A stretch of DNA of 40,657 nucleotides, from contig PLSK01000032.1 of assembly GCA_003165155.1 (NCBI GenBank), positions 48,300 through 88,956 on the forward strand. Reading direction: 5' to 3'. Shown here piece after piece: positions 28,191 through 37,432 of this stretch. The position numbers and the translations under genes were made by a program. Under the pieces are notes generated by a model that was not told the origin of the DNA, searched no databases, and was given only the letters and a program-made list of their open reading frames with translations. Numbering within the stretch: position 1 is the first letter of the stretch; each line of letters begins with the position of its first letter. This DNA comes from Mycobacterium sp. GTDB lineage: Bacteria > Actinomycetota > Actinomycetes > Mycobacteriales > Mycobacteriaceae.

Positions 28191-28351
28191 GGTGTGCCTT
28201 TCGTGTTGGTGTTGGTGATGCGGTAGAAGTGCACGGTTCGGCCGTGCAGTGGCAGTTCGGGTTGCAACGTGTTGCGGCACGGCTGCCCGGGCTTGGCGCC
28301 GCATAGACCGCAACGTTCTGTGAGCGCAGCCTCGATTTGAGAGGTGTTCAT
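28187..28351 (-). CDS. Small zinc-ribbon protein
   Basis: CGLCGAKPGQPCRNTLQPELPLHGR. Confidence 0.65.
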   Translation of the reverse strand: MNTSQIEAALTERCGLCGAKPGQPCRNTLQPELPLHGRTVHFYRITNTNTKGTP

Positions 28352-28647
28352 CGCTGCGCGCTTTCGTGGCGGGGGTCGCTGAAGTTGTGGCCCAAGCTCG
28401 GTCCAGAGCTGGGAACGACTCCGCCGGCGACTACACGGGCAATGCACGGAATGCGGCGGACCTGGTGGTCGTCGCGGGTACACCAGTGGCCGGGCTCAGC
28501 GCCGCAGTGTGAGCAGCTGACTTCGAGGGCCCCGGTGTCTTGGTATGCCTGCCGGATTGGCCGCCCTTTCATGACTGCGTCCCATTCTGTTGCTTCGAGT
28601 AACTGAGCCTTGACCAGCAACAACCCGATTTTGGGCACGTTTGGCAC
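28348..28647 (-). CDS. Zinc-ribbon protein
   Basis: CSHCGAEPGHWCTRDDHQVRRIPCIAR. Confidence 0.6.
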   Translation of the reverse strand: MPNVPKIGLLLVKAQLLEATEWDAVMKGRPIRQAYQDTGALEVSCSHCGAEPGHWCTRDDHQVRRIPCIARVVAGGVVPSSGPSLGHNFSDPRHESAQR

Positions 28648-28715
28648 GTTTGCCAGGTATGACGGGATAGCGTGCGTGCGCTTAGACGAACCCGTAAAGA
28701 GGTGCCAAAGGTGCC
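28634..28715. repeat. Inverted repeat of tandem GGCACnTTT units next to primase gene
   Basis: GGCACGTTTGGCACG (28634-28648) vs GGTGCCAAAGGTGCC (28701-28715). Confidence 0.6.
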
Positions 28716-28719
28716 CTTG

Positions 28720-30159
28720 CTAGTCGTCATCTGCAGCGACCTCCTCGGAGAGCCCGATTCCGCTGCGCCATCGCTTGCCGTGGACGGGTTTTGCTGCGGG
28801 GTAGCCGCGGGTGTCTAGGGCGTTGCCGAAAGCTCCGCGGCCTACGGGGTCGCATCCGTCGGACTCTTGCCACCGCTGCCAGGCCGCGTATAGCGCGCTG
28901 GTCGTTGCGCGGAACATTGACCCGGTGTGGCATCTGTCGGCGATGAATCGGCCGACTGCGTCGCTGTTTCGGCGGTAGGTGTCGGTTGCTTCGCGTACGG
29001 TCGCGGGTTCGTCGAGACCGCGCTCGAGGTAATCGCGGTAGCCGGCCACCGCCCAGGCGAGAATGCCGTCTGCCTCGAGCTGTAGTCGGGCGTCGAGCTC
29101 GTTGTCTTGTTCTTTTTCAGGAATGACGACGCCGAAGGGCACGACTCGCAGCCGGCGCCAGATCGCGGCGTCGTCGCCGGAAACTTTCGGTAGATGATTG
29201 GTGATGAGCAGTGGGGTGTGGGATGGCGTGAACTCGACGAAGTCTTGACGCATCCGGCGGGCGCGGATCGTGTCGCCGCCAGTCAGCCTTTTCATGGTTG
29301 CTTCGGCGAGTCGTCGGTCTTTGTCCGTTTCTGAGACGACGACCCATCGCACGCCACGCAGGTCCATTTCCCCTGTGGGGTGGCCGCCGTCGCGGTGCAT
29401 GAAAAGGTCCGGTTCTGCAGTGCATGCGTAGTCACCGAACGCATATCGAATCGCTTTGTCGAGAACTGACTTTCCGTTGGCGCCGACGCCAGTCAAGATC
29501 CCTAAGACGTGTTCGACAACCGCGCCGAGCAGTCCGATGCCGGCGAGTCGTTGGAGGAATCCCCTTACCTCGGCGTCGGGTAGGACGCGGGCCAAGAACG
29601 CCGTCCACAGCGGTGATTCAGCGCCTGGATGGTAGGCGCCGCGACAGACTTTTGTGATTCGGTCGTGGGGGCTGTGGGGCCGCAGTTCGAATGTGCGTAT
29701 GTCGAGAGTCCCATTGGCGACATTGAGAAGGTGTGCGTCGCTGTCGAGGTCACCTGCAGCCGAGGCAAATGGCCGGAGCGCTGCAGCAAGGTCAAGTACG
29801 CCGGCGACACCGGACGCTGATTCGCATTTCCGGACGTCGGCCCGCAGCTCCTTATCATCGAGGCTGTCGGCCAGCGCCTGGCGCAGCTCGGCCAACACAG
29901 CACGCTTGGCACGCCCGCGGTCGTCGAAGGCAAAGCGCGTGCCGTCCCACTGGTGCCATCCGAGGCCGGTGACATGGAGCAGTTTGCCGGCGTAACGATC
30001 AGCGAGACGATAAGCCATCCGCGCCTGGCCGCGGTGTACCTGCGTTGGGTCTGGTTCTACTTGACCGTTGGTTTCCGCGCGATGGCGTTCGACCGCAGCC
30101 ATCGCACGAGATTGGATTTCAGCATGGTCTCCCGTCACGACGCCGCCCGTCTGAGCCAT
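28720..30159 (-). CDS. P4/D5-family phage primase-helicase
   Basis: GVGANGKSVLDKAIRYAFGDYA Walker A, D5_N region, TNHLPKVSGDDAAIWRRLRVVPF. Confidence 0.9.
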   Translation of the reverse strand: MAQTGGVVTGDHAEIQSRAMAAVERHRAETNGQVEPDPTQVHRGQARMAYRLADRYAGKLLHVTGLGWHQWDGTRFAFDDRGRAKRAVLAELRQALADSLDDKELRADVRKCESASGVAGVLDLAAALRPFASAAGDLDSDAHLLNVANGTLDIRTFELRPHSPHDRITKVCRGAYHPGAESPLWTAFLARVLPDAEVRGFLQRLAGIGLLGAVVEHVLGILTGVGANGKSVLDKAIRYAFGDYACTAEPDLFMHRDGGHPTGEMDLRGVRWVVVSETDKDRRLAEATMKRLTGGDTIRARRMRQDFVEFTPSHTPLLITNHLPKVSGDDAAIWRRLRVVPFGVVIPEKEQDNELDARLQLEADGILAWAVAGYRDYLERGLDEPATVREATDTYRRNSDAVGRFIADRCHTGSMFRATTSALYAAWQRWQESDGCDPVGRGAFGNALDTRGYPAAKPVHGKRWRSGIGLSEEVAADDD

Positions 30160-30536
30160 GGCCGTGCCGCGTAGAAGTCTTTGCGCTGGTTTATCTCCCG
30201 CGCGATACGCGGCCAGTCCGCAGCTGCAGCTACAGCCCTTGACGCTTCCGCCCGGGACTGCTGGGCGCTCTCCACTCGCAGCGCCCAGTGCTGTGCTCCG
30301 TCAAGGAGCGCAGCCCATTTAGCTGGGTCGTCGTGCGCCAGCGAGCACCAGGCGGGCGTGCCTGCCACCGGCCAGCCGTTGGCCTGGCTCAGGACTGCGG
30401 TGACGAATTCGTGAACAGACCACCAATTGACTTGCTGTGACTCGGTCGTGGGTGTCGAGGTAGTAGAATCAGGGCTAGCGATTGGCGTCGTCGAGATGGG
30501 CCGGGCCGGAGTGTCCGGCCTATTTCGTTCGGGCAT
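30135..30536 (-). CDS. DUF2742-like protein (phiRv1/phiRv2 type)
   Basis: WWSVHEFVTAVLSQANGWPVAGTPAWCSLAHDDPAKWAALLDGAQHWALRVE. Confidence 0.8.
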   Translation of the reverse strand: MPERNRPDTPARPISTTPIASPDSTTSTPTTESQQVNWWSVHEFVTAVLSQANGWPVAGTPAWCSLAHDDPAKWAALLDGAQHWALRVESAQQSRAEASRAVAAAADWPRIAREINQRKDFYAARPWLRRAAS

Positions 30537-30760
30537 TACGCACCGCCGCCGAACGGCACCATGGCGGCGTCGATCTCGTCGCGGCGTAGCCGGACTACGC
30601 GCGCACCGAGCCGGTAAGCGGTCAGTCTGCCATCGCTCACCATTGAATGCACAGTCCGAGTTGTTACGCCGAGGTAGTCGGCGGTCTCGCGTATCGACAG
30701 ATAGGCAGGCCGCGACGAAGTAGCGTGCAGTTTGTTGGAACGGCCAGGATTACTGGACAT
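30536..30760 (-). CDS. Excisionase/HTH family DNA-binding protein
   Basis: YLSIRETADYLGVTTRTVHSMVSDGRLTAYRLGARVVRLRRDEIDAAM. Confidence 0.85.
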   Translation of the reverse strand: MSSNPGRSNKLHATSSRPAYLSIRETADYLGVTTRTVHSMVSDGRLTAYRLGARVVRLRRDEIDAAMVPFGGGA

Positions 30761-30764
30761 AAGG

Positions 30765-30800
30765 TCTCCGAAGGCATGCAGAACTAGTGGCCTCCGGAGA
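30765..30800 (-). promoter_or_regulatory. Imperfect 11-bp hairpin overlapping the xis-like gene Shine-Dalgarno
   Basis: mRNA 5'-TCTCCGGAGGC...GCCTTCGGAGACCTTATG. Confidence 0.5.
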
Positions 30801-30859
30801 GAGGGCCGACATAAAGTGCGGCAAAGCGAACCTTAGCGCATCGCGCCGAAAGTCAGTGT

Positions 30860-31288
30860 CTATCGGCGGCGTGTTCGGGAGATTTGATATTTCCAGGCAA
30901 CGGCGAAGTGCCGCAGCGCGATCTCACCGCGATCAGCGACCGCGTCGAGTACGTGGTCCCGCGCAAGCTCCACATCGAAGTCATGGTTATGGTTGTGGCG
31001 CTGCAGATCGAATGGCTTAGGCTTGCACTGCTCACACCGATAGCGAAACAGCCTGCGTAACTGCGGAAGACTCAGCCTCCCTGATTTTTGTGCGTCGTCG
31101 TCGTCGGTGACCCACCGCTCAAATTCGGGCACGGTGACGATCGAGTCGTGTTGCTGCCAAGTCCGAGTAGGTTCCCAGATGCTTTCTCTGTTGCCGACGC
31201 GGTAAGGCCCGTCATAGCGGGCGATGGGGCAACGCTCATGCCGCGGCCCGTTCTCACGCCCATCGCAATAGATGATCACCGCCGTCAT
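30860..31288 (-). CDS. Hypothetical phiRv-like protein
   Basis: 142-aa ORF, 4-bp overlap with integrase stop. Confidence 0.6.
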   Translation of the reverse strand: MTAVIIYCDGRENGPRHERCPIARYDGPYRVGNRESIWEPTRTWQQHDSIVTVPEFERWVTDDDDAQKSGRLSLPQLRRLFRYRCEQCKPKPFDLQRHNHNHDFDVELARDHVLDAVADRGEIALRHFAVAWKYQISRTRRR

Positions 31289-32472
31289 TCCTTGGCCTCC
31301 ACCAATTTTGATAGCAGTTTGGCGATTTGGCGGTCCCGCCCTTGCGCGGCGTGCTGATAGCGCATAGCGGCACCTGGGGTGCTGTGACCTAAGCGTGCCA
31401 TCAGCTCGGCCAATGTCGCGCCTGTCGACGCGGCTAGCACGGCACCGGAGTGTCGCAAGTCGTGCCAGCGCAAGTCATCTCGCCCGGCCTCCGCGCGCGC
31501 GGTGTAGTAACGCCGGTAGAGGCTAGCGGGTGTCAGGTGGCCACCGTGGGCATTCGGGAACAGCAGCGCGTCCTTGTCCGGGTCGACGAACCGCGTCAGA
31601 TGGTCCTTGATCACGGGCAGCAGGTGGGGCGGCATCTCGACGTCACGGCGCCCGGCGTCGGATTTGGGAGTAGTGACTTTCGGGCCTTCGTCGAGGCGCA
31701 CAACGGCCCGCTCGACGCGGACAATCCCGTACGGCTCGGGCGCGTCCTCGGAATTGGCTAATGCATGAGCCGATTGCTCCTCGGTGGGCTCGACGATGCT
31801 GATGTCCTTGCGGCGCAGCTCGGTCAGCTCGCCGAAGCGCAGAGCGCACCACGCGGCGAGGAGAACCATGGCCTGGTACTGCTGGGGCATCTCCTGGGTG
31901 ATCACGCCTATTTCGTCAAGGGACGCTGGGCGGATCTTGTGGACGCGCCGCGAGCTGCCGGCGCCACGGATCACACACGGGCTGGCGCGGATTTTGCCAT
32001 CACTGAGCGCGGTGCTCATGACCGTGCGCAGCAGCCCGTAACAGTGGGCGCGCAGCGTCGGTGTTTTGGTGCCCGTGTTCGAGTGCCAGTCTCTGACGTC
32101 GTCGACGGTTATCGACGCGATCGGCATCGCCCCGAACCGCGGTAAGAGATGATCCTCGAGGAGCTTGGAATAGTGCTCACGGGTGCGATCCTTCAGGTCG
32201 CGCTGGGCCAGCCACGTGTCGGCGTAGCTCTTGAAGGTCAGCCTGTGTTTCGGGAGTTCGTCGGCGCCGGGCGGGGTCCACGCTTTCCGGATGATCTCGG
32301 CCTGGCGAAGCGCCAGCCAGCCACGGGCGTCCCGCTGTGCCAGGAACAGGGTGGGGGCGGTGTAGCGGCGGCCGTCGGGGCCGCGGTAGCGGGCGCGGTA
32401 GCGGCCGCTAGGGAGGGTTTCGACGGCGCCGAAGGTGCCGGGCTGCCGTTGCTTGCGTTTCTTGGGTGCCAT
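31285..32472 (-). CDS. Tyrosine recombinase/integrase
   Basis: C-terminal ...RWHDLRHSGAVLAASTGATLAELMARLGHSTPGAAMRYQHA. Confidence 0.95.
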   Translation of the reverse strand: MAPKKRKQRQPGTFGAVETLPSGRYRARYRGPDGRRYTAPTLFLAQRDARGWLALRQAEIIRKAWTPPGADELPKHRLTFKSYADTWLAQRDLKDRTREHYSKLLEDHLLPRFGAMPIASITVDDVRDWHSNTGTKTPTLRAHCYGLLRTVMSTALSDGKIRASPCVIRGAGSSRRVHKIRPASLDEIGVITQEMPQQYQAMVLLAAWCALRFGELTELRRKDISIVEPTEEQSAHALANSEDAPEPYGIVRVERAVVRLDEGPKVTTPKSDAGRRDVEMPPHLLPVIKDHLTRFVDPDKDALLFPNAHGGHLTPASLYRRYYTARAEAGRDDLRWHDLRHSGAVLAASTGATLAELMARLGHSTPGAAMRYQHAAQGRDRQIAKLLSKLVEAKE

Positions 32473-32580
32473 GTGTCGGGGCCTCGCGATACTGTATGAG
32501 TACTGGCGTGGGTCGGCGTGGGCCAGCCTTGGGTTAACAAGACTGTATCAAGTTTCTTCAAGATTCAGCGTGGTTCTGTT

Positions 32581-32594
32581 ACACTGACCAGTGT
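32581..32594. promoter_or_regulatory. Palindrome ACACTG-AC-CAGTGT in attP arm
   Basis: Read directly between int and attR. Confidence 0.5.
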
Positions 32595-32654
32595 CAGAGC
32601 AGATAGATCCACTGTTTGCGCTGGTCATAACACCCACGCTAGCAAACTGATTGA

Positions 32655-32684
32655 ACTGGTTCGAATCCAGTACCTGCCACCAGC
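32655..32684 (+). repeat. attR core
   Basis: Identical to 10481-10510. Confidence 0.93.
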
Positions 32685-32859
32685 GTCAGGCCTCCCCTTC
32701 GAGGGGGTCCGATGCATTTGTGGGGACCGAGATGTCACAGATTGTCACAACACGCGGGTAACTCTGTGTGGTCGTGACATCTGCATACGCTCAGCGCCGA
32801 GCGGGCGCGCCGGGCCTACCTGCCCATGACTGACGGAGCATCCACTCAGAGTTCGCACC

Positions 32860-33674
32860 GTGGTGGACAGCTATGAAGTCGTCGACCTCGCCGACTGGAC
32901 TCGCGGAGAGAGTGAACCAGGAGGTGATGAGGCGAAGCGATGGTTCATAGGGCCTGAGTCTTCGCGGCACGCCGGGCACTGGCTGTTCAAGCCGCGCCGA
33001 ATCAAAACTCTCAAACTGTCAAAGGAACGTCAGCGTCTCGGCCACGAACCCGACGTGCTCGTTCGGGGAGAGGACTGGGCAGAGAAAATCTCATACGAGG
33101 TCGCCAAACTGATTGCGCTCCCTGCGGCGGAGACTGAGCTTGCCACGGTTGTCCAACTACGGACCGACGAGCGAGTCTACGGCTCGATGAGCCGAGACAT
33201 GCGGCCTCGCGATTGGGCATGGACCGCGGGAGCTGCATTGCTTGCCGAGCGCGACGATGAGTTCGATGTCAAGTCCTGCCGCGGCCACACGATCAGCGCC
33301 ATTCGTGAAGCGTTAGAAGGGCTGCGAGGTCCGGTTGGCACAAAGTTACGCCGATTGGCCCGCATTCGATGTTTTCGCGGGGTATCTCGTCTTGGATGCG
33401 TGGATCGCCAACACTGACCGGCATGCGCACAATTGGGCGGTCTTGCAGGCCCCAGGACGGGTGATGTTCGCCTCGGTCCAAGCTTCGATCACGGCTCGGC
33501 GCTCGCAAGCGGTGATGAGGACAGGCTCCGTGCCCAGCGGGTCAAGCAGAAGACGGTTGATCAGTGGTGCGAGCACGGCCGCACTAAGCCGCGCACAGCA
33601 TGTCCGCGTCGGCGAACAGTTCCTCTTGCCTATCCGAGAAGTACCGGATAGGCGAGGTTCGGGACGTGACTTGA
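32860..33674 (+). pseudogene. HipA-like kinase pseudogene with at least two frameshifts
   Basis: WLFKPRR.., FAGYLVLDAWIANTDRHAHNWAVL and LGPSFDHGSALASG lie in different frames. Confidence 0.7.
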
Positions 33675-33931
33675 GCACGCTTGGTGATCTGGACGGCGCT
33701 CGTATCATTTTCAGAATTTCGTCGGCGTCGTCAGGTTTCGATGACGATCTTGCTCCCGGCGGTAGGGCCGGCTGATCGCGGAACGGAGCCTCCCAGCCGG
33801 TCAGAGTGCCAATCGGCAACGACGCGGCATCTATAAGGGAAAGCTGATCCGGGATCTTTGCGACGACCCGAAGGTCCACGGCCAACTGCTGCACTCAGCA
33901 ACCGTCCGCCGGTACCCCGCGGGGGTTGGTG

Positions 33932-34915
33932 TCAATCTCGGTCGACCCATGGACCGAGTGGAGTTTTACGAAGGGCGATGCGCAGCGTGGCCACAGCCGA
34001 TTCGTGGGCGAGTCTGGTGAACTCAGCATTGCGTTGCGTTTTGCCTGGGATGACGTCGCCTGGTCTCGGCGCGAGCACGTAAGTCATCGTCTGCCGCAAA
34101 GTGCCGGACAAAATGGACTGGATTGTCTGTCCGTTCCTTATGTCCCTGGAACGGTACAGCAGGCCAAGGCTTGGGTTCAGACGGCTCAGATAGGCGGCGA
34201 TGGCGCGGTCGGTCCACCCGATGGTCGAAGGGGTTCCCAACGGTTTGGTCGCGAGGATGAGGGCATGTGTCGCGCCGAGCGCCATCGCTGAAGCGATCGG
34301 GATGCTTTCGGCGATACCGCCGTCAAGCCATCTGCGACCGCGATGGTGAAGTGGCGGCCCGCCGATCAGAGGCAGGTGTGCCGATGCCTGCATACACAGC
34401 GCGGCGTCCTGACGGTTGGCAAAATTGGTGAGAGCAACGGCACGCGCATCATCGACGTCGGTGGCCACGAATGCCGTGTGCGGACGTTGTTCGTCGAGGA
34501 GGTGAGTGTCGAGGTCAAGCAGGGCGTCAATCTCTCTGATGATTCGGGCTCCATCCAGGATGGGTTGACCTTGAAAGGCCCGTCTGGCGTTGAAATACCC
34601 TGGCGCGCAGAAGATCTCTTGATATGCGGTGGCTAGGGTTGATGCCTTTCCTGCTGCCATCGCAGCGGCGTTGGCGGCGCCCGCGGAAGTGCCCACGATC
34701 AGATCGACGACTTGGGTTACTCCCAAGGTCTCCAGTGCAGCGGACATGGCAGCGGAGATGACACCGCGCATTCCGCCCCCTTCCACCACGATTGAGAGGA
34801 CGGCGCCGTCGTCTTTGCAGCCAAGCCGAAGCCGGTTGGCGATCAGGTCGAGCACGCCTAAATCACCACCGCCGCTGCTGCCAGGGCCCAGTCGCGCCCA
34901 CGCGTCTGGTGTCAT
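33932..34915 (-). CDS. Patatin-like phospholipase
   Basis: VEGGGMRGV, VGTSAGAANAA, LDGGIAESIP. Confidence 0.85.
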   Translation of the reverse strand: MTPDAWARLGPGSSGGGDLGVLDLIANRLRLGCKDDGAVLSIVVEGGGMRGVISAAMSAALETLGVTQVVDLIVGTSAGAANAAAMAAGKASTLATAYQEIFCAPGYFNARRAFQGQPILDGARIIREIDALLDLDTHLLDEQRPHTAFVATDVDDARAVALTNFANRQDAALCMQASAHLPLIGGPPLHHRGRRWLDGGIAESIPIASAMALGATHALILATKPLGTPSTIGWTDRAIAAYLSRLNPSLGLLYRSRDIRNGQTIQSILSGTLRQTMTYVLAPRPGDVIPGKTQRNAEFTRLAHESAVATLRIALRKTPLGPWVDRD

Positions 34916-35347
34916 CTGGGCGACTCCGGTCGGTGCGCCTGCTCCGGTGGCGGGGATGCCGCGGAATTTCGGCGCGATGTACTTATCGCAGCGTGACAGC
35001 GGAGCTTCGGGAAAGACGGCACGCTGTCAGCTGGTGGCGCGTGTGATCCGCGCGTCATCATGTGATTCACCGCAATGTCCGTCAGTCGACAGGCAGGTGG
35101 TGGTGGGGTCGAGGATGCGCACGCAAAGTCCGCCGCCGGCATGAGACCGTCAGGGCCGAGGCGCGCGCACCGGTCGTACGGGTAACGGATGGCGGTTGAC
35201 AAGTGCCGAACGCGGGTGGGTGTGGCGCGGTAGTTGGCGCTGCGGTGGCCTGGCCGAGGTGTGGCTTGCCGGAGCAGATTGGATGGGTTTCGATCCGTGC
35301 GGTCGCCAGTTGGTGCCATGCGCTGTTGTGGATTTGGCCTCATGTGA

Positions 35348-37174
35348 TCAGAAGGCGGTGTCGGGCAAGGTCATGATGTCATCATCGAGCGACTCGATGA
35401 TGGTGCGCGTCGACGTGAGGTGGGGCAGCACGTTAGCGGCGAAGAAACTCGAAGTCGCGATCTTTCCCTGATAGAACGCCTGGTCGTGCATCGCTGCCGA
35501 CTCCAAAGCCGCGCTGGCCACTTTCGCTTGCTCAAGGAGGCGCCATCCGATCAGCAGATCACCCAACGCGCTGAGATAGCGCACCGAGGCCAATCCGACT
35601 TTGTAGAGTTCGGTCGGTAGGTCGGACGCCGCCATCAAGTATCCGGTCATTGTCGCTGTCATCGCCTGGATGTCGCCGAGGGCTCGGCGCAGATGCACGG
35701 CAGCCCCAGACCGTCCGTCGCAGGTGTCGATGGTTGTCGCAATCTGTGATGCCACGTAATCGAGGGCCTCGCCACCGTCCCGAATGATCTTGCGGAAAAA
35801 CAGATCCAAGCCTTGGATTGCGGTTGTGCCCTCATATAGCGAATCGACCTTGGAGTCGCGGATGTATTGCTCGATCGGATAGTCCTGCAGGAACCCCGAT
35901 CCGCCCAGGGTCTGCAACGACTCCGTCAGTACCGCGTAGGCGCGCTCCGAGCCGACGCCCTTGACGACTGGCAGCAGCAGATCGTCGACGCGATGCGCCA
36001 TCGAGGCGTCGGCACCAGAAACGTGTCGCGCGACGTCCTCGTTTTGATGGGCTGCTGTGTACATATAGAGAGCCCGCAGCCCTTCGGCGTAGGCCTTCTG
36101 TGTCATTAGGCTGCGGCGTATGTCTGGGTGACGGATGATGGCGACCCGCGCGGCACTCTTGTCGTTCATGTGCAGTAGGTCGGCGCCCTGGATGCGCTCC
36201 TTGGCGTAGGCCAGTGCGTTGAGATAGCCGGTCGACAGGGTCCCGGCTGACTTGACTCCGATGGTCATCCTGGCGTGCTCGATGACAGTGAACATCTGGG
36301 CGATCCCGTTGTGGGAGTCGCCGACGAGATAGCCGACGGCGGGTACACCATGCCCCCCGAAGGTAAGTTCGCATGTCGGCGAGGACTTGAGGCCCATCTT
36401 GTGTTCCAAATTGGTTGCGAAAACGCCGTTGCGGGAGCCCAGTTCCAGCGTGTCGGGGTCGAACAAGAACTTCGGTACGTAAAACAGGCTGAGTCCCCTG
36501 CTACCCGGCCCCGCGTGCTGCGGGCGGGCGAGCACCAGATGAAAGATGTTCTCAGCGGTGTCGCCCACGTCACCGCCGGAGATAAACCGTTTGACGCCTT
36601 CGATGTGCCACGTTCCGTCCTGCTGTGCGATGGCCGTGGCGCGGCCGGCACCCACGTCGGAACCGGCGTCTGGCTCGGTGAGCACCATGGTGGCTGCCCA
36701 GCCTCGGTCCAAACCGCCCGCGGCCCAATGTCGCTGCTGATCGTTGCCTTCGATTGCCAACGCGTGAGCTATGGCGGGTCCGGTGGCGTAGAAGAACGCC
36801 GCCGACGGGTTGGCGCACATCAGCATTTCATTGATGGCCCACATGAGAGCGGCCGGGGCGGCTACGCCGCCAACACGTTCGGAGATGCCGATGCGCCACC
36901 ACTCGGCGTCTTTGACGATCTGAACGGACTTGGCCAGTTCTGCCGACACCGCGACAGTGTGATTGTCCGGATCGAAGACGGGGGGGTGGCGATCACCGTG
37001 AACGAATGAATCGGCGAGTGGCCCTTCGGCCAGACGCGCTACCTCGTGGAGCATCGTGCGTGCCGTCTCGGCGTCGAGATCGCCGTAATTCTCCGAAGCG
37101 AGGACCGCGCCCAGACCCAAGACCTCGAACAAGTTGAACTCGATGTCGCGAACGTTAGTGATGTAGTGGCCCAT
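35348..37174 (-). CDS. Acyl-CoA dehydrogenase (FadE-type)
   Basis: [59 protein letters not shown] before ATG at 37174. Confidence 0.9.
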   Translation of the reverse strand: MGHYITNVRDIEFNLFEVLGLGAVLASENYGDLDAETARTMLHEVARLAEGPLADSFVHGDRHPPVFDPDNHTVAVSAELAKSVQIVKDAEWWRIGISERVGGVAAPAALMWAINEMLMCANPSAAFFYATGPAIAHALAIEGNDQQRHWAAGGLDRGWAATMVLTEPDAGSDVGAGRATAIAQQDGTWHIEGVKRFISGGDVGDTAENIFHLVLARPQHAGPGSRGLSLFYVPKFLFDPDTLELGSRNGVFATNLEHKMGLKSSPTCELTFGGHGVPAVGYLVGDSHNGIAQMFTVIEHARMTIGVKSAGTLSTGYLNALAYAKERIQGADLLHMNDKSAARVAIIRHPDIRRSLMTQKAYAEGLRALYMYTAAHQNEDVARHVSGADASMAHRVDDLLLPVVKGVGSERAYAVLTESLQTLGGSGFLQDYPIEQYIRDSKVDSLYEGTTAIQGLDLFFRKIIRDGGEALDYVASQIATTIDTCDGRSGAAVHLRRALGDIQAMTATMTGYLMAASDLPTELYKVGLASVRYLSALGDLLIGWRLLEQAKVASAALESAAMHDQAFYQGKIATSSFFAANVLPHLTSTRTIIESLDDDIMTLPDTAF

Positions 37175-37432
37175 GAGGTCCCTTCCGTTGATCAGGTGAC
37201 CGAGCTTGCGGTGACCGCACTGTGTTGGCTGAGGGGGCGGTACGCAGCGGTGAGCAGCGGAACCCACTCCGTGGCCGGTGTGTTCTATCCTGTAGGTATC
37301 GAGGAGACGAATTCTTGCCCTCAAGCGTCAAACCAACGGTCCTTTTCTGCCCCCAGAGGACAAAGATGGCTGCCTTCGGCCGGCCAGGCCCCTATCGCCG
37401 CGGGGCTGACTGCGGCATAACCTACGATTCCG

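Larger units (their letters stand above)
10481..32684. mobile_element. Integrated phiRv-like prophage/phage-satellite element in tRNA-Tyr
   Basis: 30-bp perfect direct repeats at both ends, tyrosine integrase at right end, xis-like HTH, P4-type primase, HNH, tape measure. Confidence 0.93.

Noticed and set aside
30470-30530. GCCGGA-GTG-TCCGGC hairpin as a terminator before the xis-like gene
   Set aside because: Lies within the N-terminal coding part of the DUF2742-like ORF; too short to claim function.
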